Origin: Boseongicola sp.
Lineage (GTDB): Bacteria > Pseudomonadota > Alphaproteobacteria > Rhodobacterales > Rhodobacteraceae
Length of the DNA: 5,559 bases
Direction of reading: 5' to 3'
Assembly (NCBI GenBank): GCA_013042895.1
Contig: JABDPD010000252.1
Coordinates: forward strand, 1-5,559
Every line of letters starts with the position of its first letter. Positions within the stretch are counted from its first letter, which is position 1. The position numbers and the translations under genes are program-made. The notes under the pieces are model-generated. The model worked only from the letters and a program-made list of their open reading frames with translations, made no database searches and was not told the DNA's origin. Shown here piece by piece: positions 4,652 through 5,559 of the stretch.

Positions 4652-5559
4652 ATGGCAAGGTATGTATTTGTGACGGGCGGCGTTGTGTCGTCCCTTGGTA
4701 AAGGCCTTGCGTCTGCCGCATTGGGCGCCCTCTTGCAGGCCCGCGGCTACTCGGTTCGCCTGCGCAAGCTTGATCCCTACCTCAACGTCGACCCCGGCAC
4801 GATGTCCCCCTTCGAGCACGGCGAGGTCTTCGTTACCGACGACGGCGCCGAAACCGACCTCGACCTCGGCCACTACGAACGCTTCACCGGCGTTGCCGCC
4901 CGAAACACCGATTCCGTCTCCTCGGGTCGCATCTATTCCACCGTCCTCGAAAAAGAACGCCGAGGCGACTACCTCGGGAAAACCATTCAGGTCATCCCGC
5001 ACGTCACAAATGAGATCAAAGACTTCCTCCACGTCGGAGACGAAGAGGTGGACTTCATGCTCTGCGAAATTGGCGGCACCGTCGGCGATATCGAAGGCCT
5101 GCCCTTCTTTGAGGCCATCCGCCAGTTCGCCCAGGACAAACCCCGCGGCGAGTGCATCTTCATGCACCTCACACTCCTCCCATGGATGGCCGCGTCCGGC
5201 GAACTCAAAACCAAACCGACCCAGCACAGCGTCAAGGAACTTCGCTCGATCGGCCTGCAACCAGACGTCCTCGTCTGCCGCTCCGACGTCGAAATCCCCG
5301 AGAAGGAACGCGAGAAAATCGCCCTCTTCTGCAACGTGCGCAAAGAAGACGTGATCGCCGCCCCCGACCTCAAATCCATCTACGAAGCCCCGCTCGCCTA
5401 CCACGAACAGGGCCTCGATCAGGCCGTCCTCGACGCCTTCCAAATCTCGCCCGCGCCAAAGCCAAACCTCGCCCGTTGGCACGATGTGCAAGACCGGCTT
5501 GAGAACGCCGAAGGCACAGTCAAAGTCGCCATCGTCGGCAAATACACCCAGCTTGAAGA
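4652..5559 (+). CDS. pyrG: CTP synthase, N-terminal part (3' end outside window)
   Basis: Open from ATG 4652 to the window end (302 complete codons of a family length of about 545). CTP synthase makes CTP from UTP, ATP and glutamine, the last step of de novo pyrimidine nucleotide synthesis, in the cytoplasm. The visible part is the whole synthetase (amidoligase) domain plus the linker. The P-loop-like [12 protein letters not shown] (residues 7-18) includes K17. [24 protein letters not shown] (39-62) and [15 protein letters not shown] (64-78) follow, with Mg-binding D71. [11 protein letters not shown] (138-148) has E139, and [12 protein letters not shown] (186-197) and K222 belong to the UTP/CTP site. 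The glutaminase domain begins at about VKVAIVGKY (290-298). Its catalytic Cys-His-Glu lies beyond the window, so completeness cannot be judged. AAGGA 9 nt upstream and the [10 protein letters not shown] start support this ATG. All checked synthetase residues are intact. Confidence 0.97.
   Translation, partial: MARYVFVTGGVVSSLGKGLASAALGALLQARGYSVRLRKLDPYLNVDPGTMSPFEHGEVFVTDDGAETDLDLGHYERFTGVAARNTDSVSSGRIYSTVLEKERRGDYLGKTIQVIPHVTNEIKDFLHVGDEEVDFMLCEIGGTVGDIEGLPFFEAIRQFAQDKPRGECIFMHLTLLPWMAASGELKTKPTQHSVKELRSIGLQPDVLVCRSDVEIPEKEREKIALFCNVRKEDVIAAPDLKSIYEAPLAYHEQGLDQAVLDAFQISPAPKPNLARWHDVQDRLENAEGTVKVAIVGKYTQLE

Noticed and set aside
4631..5491. 286-codon open frame on the minus strand opposite pyrG
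   Set aside because: It is the shadow of pyrG, whose conserved CTP synthase motifs fix the real frame; long antisense frames are expected with this codon bias.
1..5559. Mobile element, phage, CRISPR or defence system
   Set aside because: All coding space belongs to housekeeping genes; no transposase, integrase, repeat array, tRNA-linked duplication or defence domain was seen.

Overview
The window looks like a chromosomal segment of a marine alphaproteobacterium, most likely Rhodobacterales (Roseobacter/Rhodobacter group). This rests on the moderately GC-rich, C-ending codon use, the HdaA sequence style and the gene pairs AI-2E transporter-hdaA-ppk1 and secG-pyrG. It was judged by eye, without a database search. 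It is core-genome DNA: there is no transposase, phage gene, CRISPR array, tRNA or rRNA.

Left block, + strand (1-3229): the 3' end of an AI-2E/PerM-family membrane permease; hdaA (DnaA-related regulator of replication initiation) 3 nt later; then ppk1 (polyphosphate kinase) after a 41-nt gap. The ppx exopolyphosphatase gene that I recall commonly following ppk1 in these bacteria is absent. Instead ppk1 converges, with only 26 nt between, on a minus-strand universal stress protein gene of the UspF-like branch (3256-3666).

Middle gap (3670-4106, 437 nt): no convincing gene. It carries, reading leftward, a hairpin-plus-T9 terminator-shaped element on the minus strand and then an FNR-type box spaced exactly as in a class II activated promoter for the usp gene. 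The right part is strikingly C-rich and G-poor on the + strand and holds a weak promoter candidate for secG.

Right block, + strand (4107-5559): secG (SecYEG translocon subunit) and the 5' two thirds or less of pyrG (CTP synthase, cut by the window end inside the linker/start of the glutaminase domain). The 173-nt secG-pyrG gap is the most structured part of the window. It has two imperfect 12-mer direct repeats, a perfect 9-bp-arm inverted repeat, a good -35/-10 pair, and a leader that can fold into a closed branched structure. The closing stem of that structure pairs the predicted 5' end of the mRNA with the bases next to the pyrG ribosome binding site. That arrangement resembles the CTP-sensing start-site switch known from enterobacterial pyrC/pyrD, and it is the best candidate here for an undescribed regulatory element.

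Together the genes cover replication control, phosphate storage, stress response, protein export and pyrimidine nucleotide synthesis. They are housekeeping neighbours and do not form a single pathway.
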